The position numbers were made by a program, and so were the translations under genes. A stretch of DNA of 64,000 bases from Pseudomonas tructae (GTDB lineage: Bacteria > Pseudomonadota > Gammaproteobacteria > Pseudomonadales > Pseudomonadaceae), in contig NZ_CP035952.1 of NCBI RefSeq assembly GCF_004214895.1, forward strand, positions 4,288,501 to 4,352,500, in the 5' to 3' direction. The notes under the pieces were generated by a model. That model saw only the letters and a list, made by a program, of their open reading frames with translations, was not told the origin of the DNA and did not search any database. This document shows, piece by piece, positions 9,340-19,657 of the stretch (its first letter is position 1; each line of letters starts with the position of its first letter).

Positions 9340-10194
9340 TCAGCCCGTCAATCCCTCGTAGCCGGTGATGAAGTGTGGGCCGATGTAACGCTGGGGCAGT
9401 TCGAACTCGTCGTGGTACTCGACCTGCACCAGGTACAGCCCGTACGGATGCGCCGTCACACCGCCGGCGCGCCGATCGCGGCTCTCCAGCACTTCCCGCG
9501 CCCACTCCGGTGGTCGCTCGCCAGCGCCGATGGTCATCAGTACACCGGCAATGTTGCGCACCATATGGTGGAGGAAGGCACTGCCACGGATGTCGAGCAC
9601 GATCATCCGGCCATGGCGGCTGACCCGCAGGTGATGAATGTTCTTGACCGGCGACTTGGCCTGGCACTGGCCGGCGCGAAAAGCACTGAAGTCATGGATG
9701 CCGACCAGGTACTCGGCGGCCAGGGCCATGCGCTCGACGTCCAGTGGGCGGTGGTTCCAGGTTACCTCTTCGCCCAGGTGCGCCGGGCGAATCTGGTCGT
9801 TGTAGATCACATAGCGATAACGCCGGGCAATGGCCTTGAAGCGCGCATGAAAGTGCGCGGGCATTTGCTTGGCCCAGGACACGCTGATGTCATGGGGCAA
9901 GTTGATATTGGCGCCCATGGTCCAGCCCTTCATGCTGCGCACCGCCTGGGTATCGAAATGCACCACCTGGCCGCAAGCGTGCACGCCAGCATCGGTGCGT
10001 CCGGCACACTGCACGATGACCGGCGAATCGGCAACCCGCGACAAGGCTTCTTCCAGGGTTTGCTGCACGCTCGCCACGCCGCTGGCCTGACGCTGCCAGC
10101 CGCGATAGCGCGAGCCTTTGTACTCAACGCCCAAGGCGATGCGAAAGAAGCCTTCGGCCGCCACTTCGTCAGCGGCGTTATCTATGATTTCCAA
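9340..10194 (-). CDS. truA: tRNA pseudouridine(38-40) synthase TruA
   Basis: Isomerises uridines 38-40 in the tRNA anticodon arm. The catalytic aspartate is D68 in 'CAGRTDAGVHACGQV' (numbered from the first codon). The conserved N-terminal 'IALGVEYKGSRYRGWQRQ' and C-terminal 'FLHHMVRNIAGVL' are present. The start is uncertain: no ATG is available, the longest frame starts with TTG at 10194 and a GTG lies at 10164, neither with a strong ribosome site. It follows fimV by 90 bp. Confidence 0.95.
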   Translation of the reverse strand: MEIIDNAADEVAAEGFFRIALGVEYKGSRYRGWQRQASGVASVQQTLEEALSRVADSPVIVQCAGRTDAGVHACGQVVHFDTQAVRSMKGWTMGANINLPHDISVSWAKQMPAHFHARFKAIARRYRYVIYNDQIRPAHLGEEVTWNHRPLDVERMALAAEYLVGIHDFSAFRAGQCQAKSPVKNIHHLRVSRHGRMIVLDIRGSAFLHHMVRNIAGVLMTIGAGERPPEWAREVLESRDRRAGGVTAHPYGLYLVQVEYHDEFELPQRYIGPHFITGYEGLTG

Positions 10195-10284
10195 GGGGAT
10201 ACAGCCTATCGGTTTAGCAGATGGCGGGAATTATAACGACAACGGCAGCCACATGGGCTGCCGTTGTCGCTACAAGGGCTGAAC

Positions 10285-12996
10285 TCAAACCAGACGCGAG
10301 AGCAGCTCGTCGGCTTCCTGGCGCTGGGCATCGCTGCCGTCCTTGCGCACTTCGTCGAGGATGTCGCGAGCCCCGTCATGATCGCCCATGTCGATATAGG
10401 CTCGGGCCAGGTCCAGCTTGGTGGCCACTTCATCGGCGCCGGAAAGGAAGTCGAAGTCATCGCCCAGGTCGTCACCCAAGGCGGCGTCCGCTTCGGTGAA
10501 GCTTGGTTCGAGCGAGGGCTGTTCGAGGCTTTGCGACAACTTGTCGAGTTCGGCGTTGACGTCATCGAGCTCCGAGGCGAAGTGCTTGTCCGCCTCCGAC
10601 TCGTCCAGCGACAACGAAAGGTCGAAGTCTTCCGGCAGGTCCAGCTCACTTAGCGGATCGAACTCGGGCATGGTCTCGTCGAACGCAGCCAATTCGGCGG
10701 CAATGTCGACGCTGTCGCTGCCCGGCTGCGGCGCAGGCTCGTCGCCGGCAACGTCGAGGTCGAAATCAGCGAGATCGTCCAGGGCCGGCTCAGGCTGGGC
10801 AAGATGCTCTTCGAGCAAGGCGTCGAAGTCCGGCTGAGCGGTACTGGCTTCGCTGGCGATTTCTGCAGCCTGCGGCGCTTCGACGGCCTGCGCAGGCTCA
10901 TCGAGCAATGGCGGCTCGTCCAGTTCCAGGCCTTGCAGGTCGTCATCCAGGCTCAGGTCAAAAGCGCTGTCCAGGTCGTCTTCAGGCAAAGCCTCAAGGT
11001 CATCCAGCGACGCTTCAACAGCAGTTTCAGGCTCAGCGAGCGCCTCAGCCTCGACGACCGGCTCGACTTCAGCGACCGGCTCGGCAGGCGCCTCGTCCTG
11101 CAGCAGCTCCTGTACGTACTGGGCATCCAGCTCGGCCGCCAGCGCCGCAGCGCTGACACCGGCCGCAGCCACCGCAAGCATGGCCGGGAAGCGGCTTTTC
11201 AGGTTCTCGACATCGGCATGGTTCTGGCCGGTGGCGATCAACTGGCGCTCATGACCGACAAAGCCGTCACGATCGCCTTGGCGGGCATAGACTTCCATCA
11301 GCTTCAGGCGCAGGTCGCTGCGCTCGGGGGCTGCGGCAACAGCAGGCTCGAGCAGGTCGGCAGCGTGATTCAGGCGACCACGGGCGATACTCAGCTCCAC
11401 TTCGTCGAGCAGCGCATCACCCGTCGGCGCTGGCGCGCTGGCGGCCGGGGCGACCAGGGGCGCGGCAATCGGCCCTTGCACCGGCTTGCTTGGCTCAGGC
11501 TGGGCAACCACCACCGGCTCTTCAGCAGGCAGCGCGGCCGCAGTGGCCGCCGCCGCCGAGGCCGCGACCACCGCTGGCGCCAGGGTCACATTGGGCGCGG
11601 CCACTTCCAGGCCTTCAAAGCTGCTTGGCGGCAGGTCCAGGTCTGGCGCGCGATCACTCTCTTCGGCCAGGGCACGGGCCATGCGCAGGTGTTTTTCCGC
11701 TTCCTGATCGGCTTTGCGCTTGCGCGCCAGCAACAGCAGCACAAGCAACAGCACCAGCAAGGCGGAGCCGGCGATCAGCGCCAGTAGCAACGGGTTGCCG
11801 AGCAGATCGTCGAGCATCTTGTTCGAGTCGGCCGGCGCCTGCTCGGCAGTCGCCGGTTCAACCGGAGCGGTATCAACCGCAGCCGGGGCTGGCGTGGCCA
11901 CAGGCTGCTCAGGCGCCGGGGCCGGCTGCAGCTCGGCAGTGATCGCTGGCGCCGGCGCTGCGGGCGTTTCAGGTGCAGCAGCCTCGGCCATACCCTGGGC
12001 TTCGAGCTTGGCCAACTGGTCGTTCTTCAGCGCAATCAGCCGCTGCAGCTTGTCCAGCTGGCTCTGCAGGTCGACCATGCGGCTTTTCAGTTCTTCATTG
12101 TCACGACGGCTGGTGTCCAGGCTTTCCTGGGCCACCGCCAGCTTGTCGTTGAGCCCTTTGCTGCCCGCTGCGGCCTTGCTGCCGGGGGCGACCAGCTTGA
12201 GGTTGTCCTGATTGGCAATTCGCGCTGGCGCAGCCTCGGTGCCGCTGCGCCGGGTGGCGTCGAGCTGGCGGGCGCGTGGCCCCAGGCGCCGGCCTTCGCG
12301 CCAGGCAGCGTACTGCTCGGCAACCTCGGTGATGGCCTGGCCTTGGGGAATACTGGCGATCTGCTGCTGATCAGGCAGGCGCAGCACCTGACCGGTCTTG
12401 AGCAGGTTGATGTTGCCATTGATGAAGGCATCCGGGTTCAGCGCCTGGATGGCCAGCATGGTCTGCTGCACCGAACCGCCTTGACGGGCTTTCGAGGCGA
12501 TTTCCCACAGGGTGTCGCGACGCACGGTGGTGTAGTTGGCCGCGGTCACTGCAGGCGCAACGCCCGCCGGCGCAGGCTGCCCGGCCGGGGTGTTGAACTT
12601 GGCCGGATCGATCAGCATGCTGTAGTCACGCAGCAGGCGACCGTTGGGCCACATGACCTGGACCAGGAACTTGACCATCGGCGCCGGCAGCGGCTGACTC
12701 GAGGTCACCCGCAACACGCTCTTGCCGTTGGGATTGATCACCGTGGTGAAGGTCAGGTCATTGAGAAATGCCTGGCGCTCGACACCGGCCTTGGCGAACT
12801 CTTCAGGCGGCGCCAGGCTCGGCGCCACTTCCGCCGCCGTCAGGTCACGGACATCGAGCAATTCGATCTCGGCATCCAGAGGTTGATTCTGCGCTGACTT
12901 CAACGTCAGCTCGCCCAACCCGAGGGCATGCGCCATACCGGACGACAGCGCCGACGCCGCGGCTATTGCTAAGACCAGTTTGCGAATTCGAAGCAT
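10285..12996 (-). CDS. fimV: FimV, cell-pole/type IV pilus-associated LysM protein
   Basis: The start is ATG 12996, with GGAAGAGG upstream; the frame extends to 13074 but lacks a ribosome site there. The 903-residue protein has a signal sequence ending near 'GMAHALG'. A FimV N-terminal domain follows, then a LysM peptidoglycan-binding domain ('TTVRRDTLWEIASKA') and a coiled coil ('LDTSRRDNEELKSRM...'). After a Pro/Ala stretch comes one membrane helix ('LLLALIAGSALLVLLLVLLL'), then a long acidic cytoplasmic region. It ends in the conserved TPR-like FimV C-terminus ('KLDLARAYIDMGDHDGA'). In P. aeruginosa FimV supports type IV pili, polar organisation and cAMP signalling. Confidence 0.94.
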   Translation of the reverse strand: MLRIRKLVLAIAAASALSSGMAHALGLGELTLKSAQNQPLDAEIELLDVRDLTAAEVAPSLAPPEEFAKAGVERQAFLNDLTFTTVINPNGKSVLRVTSSQPLPAPMVKFLVQVMWPNGRLLRDYSMLIDPAKFNTPAGQPAPAGVAPAVTAANYTTVRRDTLWEIASKARQGGSVQQTMLAIQALNPDAFINGNINLLKTGQVLRLPDQQQIASIPQGQAITEVAEQYAAWREGRRLGPRARQLDATRRSGTEAAPARIANQDNLKLVAPGSKAAAGSKGLNDKLAVAQESLDTSRRDNEELKSRMVDLQSQLDKLQRLIALKNDQLAKLEAQGMAEAAAPETPAAPAPAITAELQPAPAPEQPVATPAPAAVDTAPVEPATAEQAPADSNKMLDDLLGNPLLLALIAGSALLVLLLVLLLLARKRKADQEAEKHLRMARALAEESDRAPDLDLPPSSFEGLEVAAPNVTLAPAVVAASAAAATAAALPAEEPVVVAQPEPSKPVQGPIAAPLVAPAASAPAPTGDALLDEVELSIARGRLNHAADLLEPAVAAAPERSDLRLKLMEVYARQGDRDGFVGHERQLIATGQNHADVENLKSRFPAMLAVAAAGVSAAALAAELDAQYVQELLQDEAPAEPVAEVEPVVEAEALAEPETAVEASLDDLEALPEDDLDSAFDLSLDDDLQGLELDEPPLLDEPAQAVEAPQAAEIASEASTAQPDFDALLEEHLAQPEPALDDLADFDLDVAGDEPAPQPGSDSVDIAAELAAFDETMPEFDPLSELDLPEDFDLSLSLDESEADKHFASELDDVNAELDKLSQSLEQPSLEPSFTEADAALGDDLGDDFDFLSGADEVATKLDLARAYIDMGDHDGARDILDEVRKDGSDAQRQEADELLSRLV

Positions 12997-13066
12997 GACC
13001 TCTTCCTTTGAATGAACCTTCCCCGGCAACCGAGAACAAGTGGGGCAAATTGTCGGCAAGTATCTT

Positions 13067-14077
13067 TTACACAAGGCCTTTTATCAACAATTGCGCCAGC
13101 TGAACTGCGTTCAGGGCCGCGCCTTTGCGCACATTATCAGTGGTCAGCCAGAGGTTGAGCTGTTCAGCCTCGTCGATTCCACCGCGTACCCGTCCAACAT
13201 AGACCACGTCCTGGCCCACTGCGTCACCCACCGGCGTCGGATAATCACCCTCCTCCACCAGCTCGATGCTCTGAGCAGCTTCCAGCGCGGCGTTGACCGC
13301 CGCCAGGTCGACCGGCGTGCGGCTTTGCACGGACACACTGTAGCTATCGCCGAAAAACACCGGGACTTGAACGCAGGTCACGGAAATCTTCAGTGAAGGC
13401 AAGGCGAGCACTTCGCGCAACTCGCTGACCAGGCGACGCTCCAGGCCGCCATGGCCCTCGGCATCGCTGCCGCCAACCTGGGCCAGCAGGTTGAAAGCCA
13501 TCTGCCGATCGAAAAAGCGTGGCTCCAGCGGACGGGCGTTGAGCAGTTCGGCAGTCTGCCGGGCCAGCTCGTTGACCGCCTCGCGGCCTTGGGCAGAAAC
13601 CGCCAGGCACGCGGTGACGTTGATGCGCTCAAGTTCCAGCAGGCCCTTGAGCGGTGCCAGGGTGACTGCCAAAGCGATCGCAGCGCTGCTCGGGCTGCTC
13701 AGTTGCAGCGGCGCCTTGAGGCTGTCGAGCCGCGCCGGGTTGGCTTCGGGCACCACGGCTGGCGCCTGCTCGGCCGACAGGCCGCCAGACAGGTCAATTA
13801 CCGCACAACCGGCTGCCTGGGCCTTCGGGGCGAAACTGCGGGTTACCGCAGGGCCTGCGGCAAAGAAGGCCAGCTTGACCTTGCTGAAGTCGAAGCTGTC
13901 GACTTCACGCACGCGCTGATTCTTGCCGCGAAACATCACGCTACTACCCGCCGATTCGTTACTGGCCAGCAGATGCAGGGTGCCGACCGGGAAATCGCAC
14001 TCATCGAGGATCTGCACGAGGGTTTCACCGACGGTACCGGTGGCACCGATGACGGCGATATCAAGAAGCTGGGTCAT
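13067..14077 (-). CDS. Aspartate-semialdehyde dehydrogenase-like protein (Usg-type), probably not catalytic
   Basis: The 336-residue Asd homologue has an intact N-terminal 'IAVIGATGTVGETLVQIL' nucleotide fold and the C-terminal dimerisation domain. The active-site block that reads NPNCST in working enzymes is S-P-S-S-A-A here (residues 128-133), so the nucleophile is Ser131. The block usually reading GHSE is G-D-S-Y, with Asp244 for the base. It sits between true asd and fimV, where E. coli usg and its Pseudomonas counterparts lie. Role unknown. Confidence 0.88.
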   Translation of the reverse strand: MTQLLDIAVIGATGTVGETLVQILDECDFPVGTLHLLASNESAGSSVMFRGKNQRVREVDSFDFSKVKLAFFAAGPAVTRSFAPKAQAAGCAVIDLSGGLSAEQAPAVVPEANPARLDSLKAPLQLSSPSSAAIALAVTLAPLKGLLELERINVTACLAVSAQGREAVNELARQTAELLNARPLEPRFFDRQMAFNLLAQVGGSDAEGHGGLERRLVSELREVLALPSLKISVTCVQVPVFFGDSYSVSVQSRTPVDLAAVNAALEAAQSIELVEEGDYPTPVGDAVGQDVVYVGRVRGGIDEAEQLNLWLTTDNVRKGAALNAVQLAQLLIKGLV

Positions 14078-14144
14078 GGAAAAATCCTCTGCTGGAACGG
14101 CGGGAGCGGCACTTTACTTGGATTTGCATTGGCAGGACACCGCA

Positions 14145-14222
14145 ATCGCGGGGCAAGTCGGGACGCCGCACCGCCGCTCCCACAGTGGGAGCGGCGGTGC
14201 GGCGTCCCGACTTGCCCGCGAT
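14145..14222. repeat. Long REP-like palindrome
   Basis: Two arms of about 38 nt (14145-14183 and 14185-14222) are inverted repeats of each other, apart from one extra G, with almost no spacer. The outer part, gcggggcaag, matches the common REP, but a GC-rich block (14158-14176) is inserted between it and the usual gctcccac end. It lies between the pseudo-Asd gene and the asd terminator. Confidence 0.85.
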
Positions 14223-14234
14223 GACTGCACCCAC

Positions 14235-14266
14235 AAAAAAGCCCGCGCAGTTTCCGGCACGGGCTT
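14235..14266 (-). terminator. Intrinsic terminator of asd
   Basis: On the minus strand AAGCCCG, a 14-nt loop and CGGGCTTTTTT form a stem with a T-run, 22 bp after the asd stop. Confidence 0.7.
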
Positions 14267-14287
14267 CTATTCAACTCTGCGTGGCGA

Positions 14288-15400
14288 TCAACGCTCCAGC
14301 AGGATCCGCAGCATGCGCCGCAGCGGCTCGGCCGCGCCCCACAGCAACTGGTCACCGACGGTGAAGGCGCCCAGGTACTGGGAACCCATGTTCAGCTTGC
14401 GCAGGCGGCCCACCGGGATGTTCAGGGTACCGGTGACGTTGGTCGGGCTGAGCTCCTGCATGCTGATTTCGCGCTGATTCGGCACCAGTTTCACCCAAGG
14501 GTTGTGCTGGCTGATCATGCCTTCGATGTCGGCGATCGGCACGTCCTTGTTCAGCTTGATGGTCAGCGCCTGGCTGTGGCAACGCATGGCGCCGATGCGC
14601 ACGCAGATGCCGTCGACCGGGATCGGGCTCTTGAAGCGGCCAAGGATCTTGTTGGTCTCGGCCTGGGCCTTCCACTCTTCGCGGCTCTGGCCGTTGGGCA
14701 ACTCTTTGTCGATCCACGGGATCAGGCTACCGGCCAGCGGTACGCCGAAGTTCTCGGTCGGGTAGGCTTCACTGCGCATGGCCTCGGCAACCTTGCGGTC
14801 GATGTCGAGGATGGCGCTGGCCGGGTTGGCCAGGTCATCGGCCACGGCGGCGTGGGTCGCGCCCATCTGGCGGATCAGCTCGCGCATGTTCTGCGCACCG
14901 GCGCCCGAAGCGGCCTGATAGGTCATGGCGCTCATCCACTCGACCAGGCCAGCCTCGAACAGGCCGCCCAGGCCCATCAGCATCAGGCTGACGGTGCAGT
15001 TGCCGCCGATGTAGTTCTTGGTACCGGCGTCGAGCTGCTGATCGATGACCTTGCGGTTGACCGGGTCGAGGACGATGACCGCATCATCCTGCATGCGCAG
15101 GCTGGAGGCGGCGTCGATCCAGTAGCCCTGCCAGCCGGCTTCGCGCAGCTTGGGGAAGACTTCGTTGGTGTAGTCGCCGCCCTGACAGGTCAGGATCACA
15201 TCGAGGGTCTTGAGCTCTTCAATGCTGTAAGCGTCCTTGAGCGGGGCAATATCCTTGCCCACCGCAGGACCCTGGCCACCGACGTTGGAGGTGGTGAAGA
15301 ACACCGGCTCGATAAGATCAAAGTCCTGCTCTTCCAGCATCCGCTGCATGAGCACGGAACCGACCATGCCGCGCCAACCGATCAGACCTACACGTTTCAT
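14288..15400 (-). CDS. asd: Aspartate-semialdehyde dehydrogenase Asd
   Basis: Reduces aspartyl phosphate to aspartate semialdehyde, the branch point to lysine/DAP, threonine and methionine. The 370-residue protein has '[18 protein letters not shown]' for NADP, the nucleophile Cys135 in '[11 protein letters not shown]' and the base His275 in 'AMRCHSQAL'. The length is that of the Gram-negative Asd type. It lies 68 bp after leuB and ends at a clear terminator. Confidence 0.97.
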   Translation of the reverse strand: MKRVGLIGWRGMVGSVLMQRMLEEQDFDLIEPVFFTTSNVGGQGPAVGKDIAPLKDAYSIEELKTLDVILTCQGGDYTNEVFPKLREAGWQGYWIDAASSLRMQDDAVIVLDPVNRKVIDQQLDAGTKNYIGGNCTVSLMLMGLGGLFEAGLVEWMSAMTYQAASGAGAQNMRELIRQMGATHAAVADDLANPASAILDIDRKVAEAMRSEAYPTENFGVPLAGSLIPWIDKELPNGQSREEWKAQAETNKILGRFKSPIPVDGICVRIGAMRCHSQALTIKLNKDVPIADIEGMISQHNPWVKLVPNQREISMQELSPTNVTGTLNIPVGRLRKLNMGSQYLGAFTVGDQLLWGAAEPLRRMLRILLER

Positions 15401-15468
15401 CGCAACTACACCTTTGCTAAAAAGTGGGCCGCTGCTTCACATGGAAAAACAGCAGCGGGCCCGAGAGA

Positions 15469-16551
<1,083 letters not shown>

Positions 16552-16604
16552 GCGTTCCTCTATTCAATTCAAGCGGCACGCCCTGTTGGCCTGCCGGAAA
16601 AAAC

Positions 16605-17369
16605 CTAGCGTTCGGCCCAGAGCACCACGACATCGGTGCTGAACGAGCCATCGGCTTCAATCTGGTAATACTGCCGTACTTCTTCGCCCATCGCCTGTTG
16701 CAATTGGCGAATGGCGCCACGCATCACGTCGGGGGTGCGCATGCGCTCGACCCAGGAGCTGTACTCCAGGCGCAAGCGCTGACGGCTGTGGCTACGGGTG
16801 AACAGGCCGGCTTCGCTGACCTGCTGCAACCATTCACTGGCCGAGTAATCGCGTACATGGCTGGTATCGCGCAACACTTCGACGCTTTGCAAGTAGGTGT
16901 CGAGCAGCGGGCTGCCCGGCGACATCACGTCGATGAACGCTGCCACGCCCCCAGGTTTGAGCACCCGGCGCACTTCCCGCAGGGCCAGGCCCAGGTCGCT
17001 CCAGTGGTGCGCCGAGTAGCGGCTGAAGACAAAGTCGAACGATCCATCGGCAAATGGCAGGCGCTCGGCGGCGCCACGCTCAGTGACAACGTTTTCCAGC
17101 CCGCGCTCGGTGGCAGCGGCGGCGACCACATCGAGCATCTGCTGCGACAGGTCGTAGGCCACCACTTCACGCACCAGCGGGGCAACATGAAAACTCACAT
17201 GGCCAGCGCCACAGCCAAGGTCCAGCAAACGCGCGCGACCTTGGCCGGCAAGCTCTGCCTGCAACAGGGCAAACTCACTGCCCTGGGCATGCACGGCGCT
17301 GCTCAGGTAGGCATTGGCCTGCTCGCCGAACTGGCGCTGGACGACGTCCTTATGGGTGGTGCTGGTCAT
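16605..17369 (-). CDS. Class I SAM-dependent methyltransferase in the leu cluster
   Basis: The 254-residue protein has the SAM motif 'LLDLGCGAGHVSFHV' near 48, 'VVAYDLSQQMLDVV' and the post-II 'FDFVFSRYSAHHWSDLGLALREVRRVLKPGG' region of the UbiE/MenG-like superfamily. AGGAG precedes the ATG at 17369. It lies between leuD and leuB, an arrangement I know from other Pseudomonas. No leucine-pathway step needs a methyltransferase, so the substrate is unknown. Confidence 0.88.
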   Translation of the reverse strand: MTSTTHKDVVQRQFGEQANAYLSSAVHAQGSEFALLQAELAGQGRARLLDLGCGAGHVSFHVAPLVREVVAYDLSQQMLDVVAAAATERGLENVVTERGAAERLPFADGSFDFVFSRYSAHHWSDLGLALREVRRVLKPGGVAAFIDVMSPGSPLLDTYLQSVEVLRDTSHVRDYSASEWLQQVSEAGLFTRSHSRQRLRLEYSSWVERMRTPDVMRGAIRQLQQAMGEEVRQYYQIEADGSFSTDVVVLWAER

Positions 17370-17391
17370 TGAGATCTCCTGGGGCCTTATA

Positions 17392-17442
17392 ATCGCGGGG
17401 CAAGCCCGCTCCTACCTCCGTGGGAGCGGGCTTACCCCGCGA
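17392..17442. repeat. REP pair, inverted
   Basis: Two REP copies face each other (atcgcggggcaagcccgctcc and its complement) in the 82-bp gap between leuD and the methyltransferase. This puts a stable hairpin inside the probable leu transcript. Confidence 0.88.
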
Positions 17443-17451
17443 AAGCTTCAC

Positions 17452-18096
17452 TCAAGCGTCACGAAACAACCACGGCTGGCTGGCCCGATGCTTGGCCTCG
17501 AACGCGGCAATTGCATCACCATCCTGCAAGGTCAGGCCGATGTCATCCAGGCCGTTGAGCAGGCAGTGCTTGCGAAACGCGTCGATCTCGAAGCTCAACA
17601 CCTTGCCGTCCGGACGGGTCACAGTCTGCGCCTGCAGGTCCACGTTCAGCTGATAGCCAGGCTCGGCTTCGACCTGCTTGAACAGCTCATCGACTTCCTG
17701 CTCGCTGAGGATGATCGGCAGCAAGCCGTTCTTGAAGCTGTTGTTGAAGAAGATGTCGGCGTAGCTCGGCGCGATGATGCTGCGAAAGCCATATTCTTCC
17801 AAGGCCCAGGGCGCATGTTCACGGCTTGAGCCGCAACCGAAGTTCTCGCGGGCGAGCAACACGCTGGCACCTTGATAACGCGCATGGTTCAGCACGAAAT
17901 CCGCGTTCTGCGGGCGCTTGCTGTTGTCCTGGTATGGCTGGCCGACATCCAGGTAGCGCCACTCGTCGAACAGGTTGGGACCAAAGCCGGTGCGCTTGAT
18001 CGACTTCAAGAACTGCTTGGGAATGATCTGGTCGGTGTCGACGTTGGCACGGTCCAGTGGCGCGACGAGGCCGGTGTGCTGGGTAAAGGCTTTCAT
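17452..18096 (-). CDS. leuD: 3-isopropylmalate dehydratase small subunit LeuD
   Basis: Swivelling domain of isopropylmalate isomerase, partner of LeuC. The 214-residue protein contains '[15 protein letters not shown]' and '[15 protein letters not shown]', the signature of the small aconitase-like subunit. It overlaps the leuC stop by four bases (ATGA) with GGGAG upstream. Confidence 0.97.
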   Translation of the reverse strand: MKAFTQHTGLVAPLDRANVDTDQIIPKQFLKSIKRTGFGPNLFDEWRYLDVGQPYQDNSKRPQNADFVLNHARYQGASVLLARENFGCGSSREHAPWALEEYGFRSIIAPSYADIFFNNSFKNGLLPIILSEQEVDELFKQVEAEPGYQLNVDLQAQTVTRPDGKVLSFEIDAFRKHCLLNGLDDIGLTLQDGDAIAAFEAKHRASQPWLFRDA

Positions 18097-19526
18097 GCTG
18101 CGCTCCCTTGGATCAACTCGCGTACATCGACAAAACGGCCGGTAACAGCAGCAGCGGCGGCCATCGCCGGGCTGACCAGGTGGGTACGGCCACCGGCGCC
18201 CTGGCGCCCTTCAAAGTTGCGGTTGGAGGTGGAGGCGCAATGCTCGCCACTCTCCAGGCGGTCGGGATTCATCGCCAGGCACATCGAGCAACCCGGTTCC
18301 CGCCACTCAAAACCCGCCTCGAGGAAAATCTTGTCCAGGCCTTCCTGTTCGGCCTGGGCCTTGACCAGGCCCGAGCCCGGCACCACGATCGCCTGCTTGA
18401 TGGTCGCGGCCACCTTGCGGCCCTTGGCGATTTCCGCGGCGGCGCGCAGGTCTTCGATGCGCGAGTTGGTGCAGGAGCCGATGAACACCCGGTCGAGCTG
18501 GATGTCGGTAATCGCCTGGTTGGCGCTCAGGCCCATGTACTTCAAGGCGCGCTCGATGGAGCCACGCTTGACCAGATCGGCTTCGGCAGCCGGGTCTGGC
18601 ACGCATTGGTCAACGGCCAGGACCATCTCGGGCGAAGTGCCCCAGCTGACCTGCGGCTTGATCTGCGCAGCGTCCAGCTCGATTACCGTATCGAACACTG
18701 CATCGGCGTCGGATACCAGGTCTTTCCAGGCTTGGACCGCTTGCGCCCAATGCTCGCCTTTGGGCGCGTAAGGGCGACCCTTGACGTAGGCGACAGTCTT
18801 TTCATCGGTGGCTACCAGGCCAACCCGGGCACCGGCCTCAATGGACATGTTGCAGATGGTCATGCGGCCTTCGACCGACAACGCGCGGATGGCGCTGCCG
18901 GCGAACTCCATCGCATGGCCGTTGCCGCCGGCAGTGCCGATCTTGCCAATCACGGCGAGGACGATGTCCTTGGCGGTGACGCCGAACGGCAATTGGCCTT
19001 CGACGCGCACCAGCATGTTTTTCATCTTCTTGGCCACCAGGCACTGGGTCGCGAGCACGTGCTCGACCTCGGAGGTGCCGATGCCATGGGCCAGGGCGCC
19101 GAACGCGCCGTGGGTCGAGGTGTGCGAGTCGCCACAGACCACGGTCATGCCGGGCAAGGTTGCGCCCTGCTCCGGACCGATGACGTGGACAATGCCCTGA
19201 CGCACGTCATTCATCTTGAATTCGACGATGCCATACTCGTCACAGTTTTCATCGAGGGTCTGAACCTGCAAACGCGAGACCTGGTCGACAATGGCGTCGA
19301 TACCGCCCTTGCGCTCCGGGGTGGTCGGCACGTTGTGATCAGGCGTGGCAATGTTGGCATCGATGCGCCAGGGTTTTCGATTGGCCAGGCGCAGGCCTTC
19401 GAAGGCTTGCGGCGACGTCACTTCGTGAATGATGTGACGGTCGATGTAGATCAGCGCCGAACCATCGTCGCGCTGCTTGACCAAATGCGAATCCCAGAGC
19501 TTGTCGTAAAGCGTTTTGCCGGCCAT
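18093..19526 (-). CDS. leuC: 3-isopropylmalate dehydratase large subunit LeuC
   Basis: Iron-sulfur subunit of isopropylmalate isomerase. The start is ATG 19526 ([14 protein letters not shown]), with AGGAA upstream, rather than the upstream in-frame codon at 19541. The 477-residue protein has '[14 protein letters not shown]', '[12 protein letters not shown]' (first cluster Cys) and '[10 protein letters not shown]' (the other two cluster Cys). It is first in the leu cluster and divergent from a LysR gene. Confidence 0.97.
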   Translation of the reverse strand: MAGKTLYDKLWDSHLVKQRDDGSALIYIDRHIIHEVTSPQAFEGLRLANRKPWRIDANIATPDHNVPTTPERKGGIDAIVDQVSRLQVQTLDENCDEYGIVEFKMNDVRQGIVHVIGPEQGATLPGMTVVCGDSHTSTHGAFGALAHGIGTSEVEHVLATQCLVAKKMKNMLVRVEGQLPFGVTAKDIVLAVIGKIGTAGGNGHAMEFAGSAIRALSVEGRMTICNMSIEAGARVGLVATDEKTVAYVKGRPYAPKGEHWAQAVQAWKDLVSDADAVFDTVIELDAAQIKPQVSWGTSPEMVLAVDQCVPDPAAEADLVKRGSIERALKYMGLSANQAITDIQLDRVFIGSCTNSRIEDLRAAAEIAKGRKVAATIKQAIVVPGSGLVKAQAEQEGLDKIFLEAGFEWREPGCSMCLAMNPDRLESGEHCASTSNRNFEGRQGAGGRTHLVSPAMAAAAAVTGRFVDVRELIQGSAA

Positions 19527-19583
19527 CAGACTGTTCCTCATCAGCGTCTTTCTATGCCAATAACCCCTTGGCTTGTACGGACG

Positions 19584-19617
19584 ATGCTATGTCGGTAAAT
19601 TGAATAACTCAAATTCA
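19584..19617 (-). promoter_or_regulatory. leuC promoter with overlapping LysR-type binding box
   Basis: On the minus strand TTGAGT (19612-19607) is followed after 17 nt by TAGCAT (19589-19584). The -35 lies inside TGAATAACTCAAATTCA (19601-19617), a T-N11-A type dyad with GAAT/ATTC arms of the sort LysR regulators bind. It lies midway between leuC and the divergent regulator, so one site could serve both. Confidence 0.5.
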
Positions 19618-19657
19618 TATTATTTATGCTTTGGATAACCTAAAGGAATACAAAGAG

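Noticed and set aside
18108..19598. A 496-codon frame antisense to leuC
   Set aside because: Shadow of leuC; composition is His/Gln/Gly-rich without any domain pattern.
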